Assembly (NCBI GenBank): GCA_038232515.1
Contig: JBBSHS010000020.1
Span: 1 to 36,090 of the forward strand
Reading direction: 5' to 3'
Origin: JBBSHS01 sp038232515
GTDB taxonomy: Bacteria; Actinomycetota; Acidimicrobiia; Acidimicrobiales; JAUJNH01
Length of the DNA stretch: 36,090 nucleotides
The notes beneath the pieces are model-generated. The model saw nothing but the letters and a program-made list of their open reading frames with translations. It made no database searches and had not been told where the DNA came from. Shown here piece by piece: positions 33,922 to 36,090 of this stretch. Position 1 is the first letter of the stretch, and each line of letters opens with the position of its first letter. Position numbers and translations under genes: made by a program.

Positions 33922-34143
33922 ATGGCCACTCCTCCCACCTGGCGCGCCGGCCTTCCCAGGCTGGCGGGGGGCGTCGAGGACCGTTTTCCCCGGTTACGAC
34001 GTGCTCGACCAGCTCGATCCCTGGGACGACGTGACCGCGGCGGCGGTGGCCCGGCTGGCGCCGTCGGGGCCTTTACAGTTCTTCACCACGGCCGAGGAGC
34101 GGACCGGCGACGTGAAGGCGGTGATCACGCTCACCGCCTGAGG
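33922..34143 (+). pseudogene. Remnant resembling gluconate 2-dehydrogenase subunit 3-like protein
   Basis: ATG 33922 gives MATPPTWRAGLPRLAGG. After one extra base in the T/C run near 33988 the next frame reads FPGYDVLDQLDPWDDVTAAA, VARLAPSGPLQFFTTAEE and ends VKAVITLTA, TGA 34141-34143. GYDVL...WDxVT...PLxFFTxAEE recalls the small subunit (subunit 3) family of membrane gluconate dehydrogenases, usually next to a GMC flavoprotein subunit, which is absent here. The C-terminal dozen residues do not match. It is shortened and frameshifted. Confidence 0.5.
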
Positions 34144-34154
34144 GATGACGCGGG

Positions 34155-34970
34155 TCAGTCCAGCGCGATGTCATCCCACAGTCGGATGCCGCCCAGCAGC
34201 CCTCCCCGGTTGCCGACCAGACGCACCTTCGCGGCCAGCTCCGGGACCTTGCCGCACAGCTTCGACTCGTCGACCCGCTTCGCGTTCCCGCCTCCGACCA
34301 GGATCAGATCCGGCACGACCAGCGCGTCGAGCGCGACCAGCGCCTTGCGGACGCGACGGTTCCAATGCTTCGCCCCGAGCTTCTTGCGAGCCCGGTCACC
34401 GACGTAGTCGTTGTAGCTGCCCCGCTTGATCGCCGGATGGTGCGCCAGCTCTAGGTGCAACGCCAGCCGCCCATCCCGGAACACCGCGGAGCCGAGACCG
34501 GTGCCGAGCGTCAAGACCAGCTCGAGGCCGTCACCGGCGATCACACCGGCACCCTGGACGTCGGCGTCGTTGGCGACCCGCACCGGTGCGTCGAAGCGCG
34601 CCGCGAGCGCGGCAGCCAGCGCGAAACGGTCCCACTCCGATGCCAGGTCGCTATCGACCTTCGTGCCCGGGCCGTGTTTGGTGACGAAGTGCGGGGCGGT
34701 GACCACCCGCCCACCACGCACGACACCAGGGAAGCCGACCGAGACCCGCTCGTAGGCGGGAAGCGGCTTTACGAGCCCGACGAGATCGGCGACCAGCCGG
34801 TCGGGCGGACAGGGATAAGCCGTGTCGACACGCACTCGCTCGTGCAACGGTTCCCCGGCGGAGTCCAGCACGGTGGCCTTGAGGCCCGACCCGCCGACGT
34901 CGATCACCAACGTGCACGGCAACGTCTCGGTCACCGACTCGGTCACCGACTCGGTCACCGACTCGGTCAC
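34155..34970 (-). CDS. ROK-family glucokinase, polyphosphate glucokinase-like
   Basis: A 271-residue kinase. LVIDVGGSGLKATVLD is the phosphate-binding motif 1; VSVGFPGVVRGGRVV, VRVANDADVQGAGV (catalytic Asp in ANDAD), LTLGTGLGSAVFRDGRL and LILVGGGNAKRV follow the ROK/PPGK order. The CxCGxxGC zinc site of many ROK proteins is missing, as in polyphosphate glucokinases, which phosphorylate glucose with polyphosphate or ATP. It would use glucose released by the neighbouring debranching-type enzyme. The N-terminus is VTES repeated four times; each repeat offers a GTG, so the start is ambiguous (34970, 34958, 34946 or 34934). Confidence 0.82.
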   Translation of the reverse strand: MTESVTESVTESVTETLPCTLVIDVGGSGLKATVLDSAGEPLHERVRVDTAYPCPPDRLVADLVGLVKPLPAYERVSVGFPGVVRGGRVVTAPHFVTKHGPGTKVDSDLASEWDRFALAAALAARFDAPVRVANDADVQGAGVIAGDGLELVLTLGTGLGSAVFRDGRLALHLELAHHPAIKRGSYNDYVGDRARKKLGAKHWNRRVRKALVALDALVVPDLILVGGGNAKRVDESKLCGKVPELAAKVRLVGNRGGLLGGIRLWDDIALD

Positions 34971-34974
34971 CGAC
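34926..34974 (-). repeat. 12-bp tandem repeat spanning the glucokinase start
   Basis: About four copies of a 12-base unit (plus strand CGGTCACCGACT; last copy one mismatch). On the minus strand each copy reads GTG ACC GAG TCG, offering a GTG start every four codons. GAGGG lies just upstream, very close to the first GTG. Copy-number change would move the ribosome site relative to the start codons without shifting the frame. Confidence 0.85.
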
Positions 34975-35184
34975 CCTCACCATAGACCGGACCGGCGCAC
35001 GGACCGCTCGCCGAGTTGGAGGGGCCGGTTCCGTCGCCATGAGCATTGCGCTGCAAGGGAAGGCATGGCCTGAGACCTCGCTCCGCCGCAGGCGGCCGGG
35101 CGCGGCAGACACCGCTTGGCGTCCCTTCGCGGGAAACTCGACCGAGGGCCTGCAGTGCCATTGACACGCACCGCTGCACCAACC

Positions 35185-35203
35185 CCGACCCGGCCGGGGT
35201 CGG
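35185..35203 (-). terminator. GC-rich hairpin after the membrane protein gene
   Basis: CCGACCC (35185-35191), loop GGCCG, GGGTCGG (35197-35203): a perfect 7-bp stem 12 bases beyond the stop of the minus-strand gene ending at 35216. No T-run follows, which is common for hairpin ends in high-GC actinobacteria. Confidence 0.45.
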
Positions 35204-35215
35204 CGTCAGCGTGGG

Positions 35216-35761
35216 TCACCTCCGGCCGGCCATCTCGGGTTGGTCGCGGGACGGGGCCGCGGGCTCCTCATCGGCCGGCGTGCTGCGCTGGATACGGATG
35301 AGTTCGAACACGCCCCACACGGCCACGATGGCGGCCAACTCCCAGCCAATGGGCACGCTGGCCACCCAGGCCGACGCGGCGACGGTGATGCCGGTGTAGA
35401 GGAGGAAGGCGCCGGCAGCCCGCACCGTTTGCAGGTTGAAGTACGAGATCACGAGAAGGGCCACGCCGAACCCGGCGTAGACGAGTGTGTGCTCGAAGGG
35501 CGTGACCCCGCCATCCACGCCGATAGTGATCCCGAGGCCCGCAGCGAGTGCCATGAGGCCGGGCCCCATGTATCGTCGACTTGTGCCGTCGACCAGCCAG
35601 GCGACGACAGCCACGGAGCCGAGCACCAGGAGATTTCGGTAGAACGGGGTGTCGACCGTGGCGAGTCCGGCCAGCGCAACGGCCCCGCCGAGCAGCACAA
35701 TAGCGCCGCCGATCTCACGCCCTCGACTTGGCTGACCGATTGTCCGAATCGCTAGTTCCAT
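35216..35761 (-). CDS. Polytopic membrane protein, unknown function
   Basis: A 181-residue protein with about six hydrophobic helices (GGAIVLLGGAVALAGLA, NLLVLGSVAVVAWLVD, GPGLMALAAGLGITIGVD, TLVYAGFGVALLVISYF, AGAFLLYTGITVAASAW, WELAAIVAVWGVFELI) and a charged C-terminal tail. The family is not recognised. The ATG is well supported by purine-rich GGAGG and AGGGAGAAAT just upstream (35764-35780 on the plus strand as pyrimidines). The gene stands alone, ends in a GC-rich hairpin, and its upstream 245 bp separate it from the right-hand transposase. Confidence 0.75.
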   Translation of the reverse strand: MELAIRTIGQPSRGREIGGAIVLLGGAVALAGLATVDTPFYRNLLVLGSVAVVAWLVDGTSRRYMGPGLMALAAGLGITIGVDGGVTPFEHTLVYAGFGVALLVISYFNLQTVRAAGAFLLYTGITVAASAWVASVPIGWELAAIVAVWGVFELIRIQRSTPADEEPAAPSRDQPEMAGRR

Positions 35762-36006
35762 ATTTCTCCCTTTTCCTCCCTTCCGTGACGGGAGGATTCG
35801 GGCCGTGCGCGTCGATCTTCCGATCGCGTCACGGCGCGATGACGATGTGGTGACGACGCGTACAGGCTCTTGTGTTCCCGATCCTGGCCCATGGCAAACG
35901 TCGGAGGCCCTGTGCGGGTACGGGTGAAGACGTACACGGCCCGCCTTTAAGGGCGCCCCGCTTAACTATCCGCGCGATTAGGAGTGACGTGAGATAGCTT
36001 GGTGGC

Positions 36007-36090
36007 GTGCGGGAGTTCATCGTCACCGGCGAACAGTTGGCCTGGCTGCTCGAGACGGTGACTCCGCATCTGGACGAGCGGCAACGGCGC
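36007..36090 (+). CDS. ISAzo13-like transposase, N-terminal fragment (3' end outside window)
   Basis: GTG 36007 opens VREFIVTGEQLAWLLETV followed by TPHLDERQRR at the window edge. The PHLDERQRR motif near the N-terminus is characteristic of ISAzo13-type transposases. Only 28 residues are visible. It has the same orientation as the C-terminal fragment at the left edge, so the window may be delimited by two copies, or by one repeat at which an assembly stopped. Confidence 0.65.
   Translation, partial: MREFIVTGEQLAWLLETVTPHLDERQRR

Noticed and set aside
33651..33938. 95-residue minus-strand frame after the debranching-type gene
   Set aside because: It contains a plausible-looking segment (VLDVAYQVVDAVERTAEYRA) but no known motif, no ribosome site, and it overlaps the end of the debranching-type gene and the start of the subunit-3 remnant. 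Left unassigned.
34926..34974. CRISPR-like repeats
   Set aside because: The units are contiguous 12-mers without spacers and lie in frame at the start of a kinase gene, so this is a coding tandem repeat. No CRISPR array is seen in the window.

Overview
The window is a high-GC fragment, most likely from an uncultivated soil or freshwater actinobacterium of the Acidimicrobiia or a close relative. This rests on codon bias, frequent GTG/TTG starts, a large BTAD regulator, a NarL-type two-component pair with a DevS-like GAF domain, phosphoketolase and a ROK/polyphosphate glucokinase-like kinase. There is no rRNA, tRNA or other lineage marker, so the assignment is an inference. Both ends lie inside ISAzo13-like transposase genes in the same orientation: a C-terminus at 2-244 and an N-terminus at 36007-36090.

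Region 1 (245-3232): a membrane glycosyltransferase and a small membrane protein on the minus strand, then a scar of two abutting transposase remnants (IS630-like and IS1380-like), then a MazF/PemK toxin-antitoxin pair. Region 2 (3448-13480) is the best preserved part: a small membrane protein, a large AfsR-like regulator (OmpR-type wHTH, BTAD, ATPase, TPR-like tail), a YdhR-like small protein, and a complete Opp/Dpp-type ABC importer whose first gene fuses a type IV prepilin-like N-terminus to a family-5 solute-binding protein. Two AAAGGT direct repeats exactly 11 bp apart lie between the regulator and the importer, which is the geometry of SARP/AfsR sites. I regard this regulator-plus-tethered-importer unit as the main candidate for an undescribed system.

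Region 3 (13607-17308): a GNAT acetyltransferase diverging from a ZIP metal transporter, then decayed DNA (Tn3 transposase, a broken unknown gene, a GH65 fragment), then an alpha/beta hydrolase with a DUF2933-like membrane protein. Region 4 (17492-27207) looks like a redox or hypoxia-type stress and energy island: GAF histidine kinase, response regulator, phosphoketolase, acetate kinase, PPOX flavoprotein, multicopper oxidase, TusA/DsrE sulfur carriers and universal stress protein. Many of these genes carry single-base lesions. Region 5 (27411-30151): a two-gene membrane molybdoenzyme operon and a VKOR-like thiol protein. Region 6 (30240-35761): sugar metabolism, with a broken enolase-superfamily gene, an intact amylo-alpha-1,6-glucosidase-like protein whose start is preceded by a perfect 11-bp hairpin, a glucokinase with tandem-repeat start codons, and a membrane protein.

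Frameshifts are frequent between about 15 and 34 kb and essentially absent from 3.4-15 kb. Some may be assembly errors, because repairing one base restores full-length proteins such as the 792-residue phosphoketolase. Others, such as large internal deletions and a lost catalytic serine, are genuine decay.
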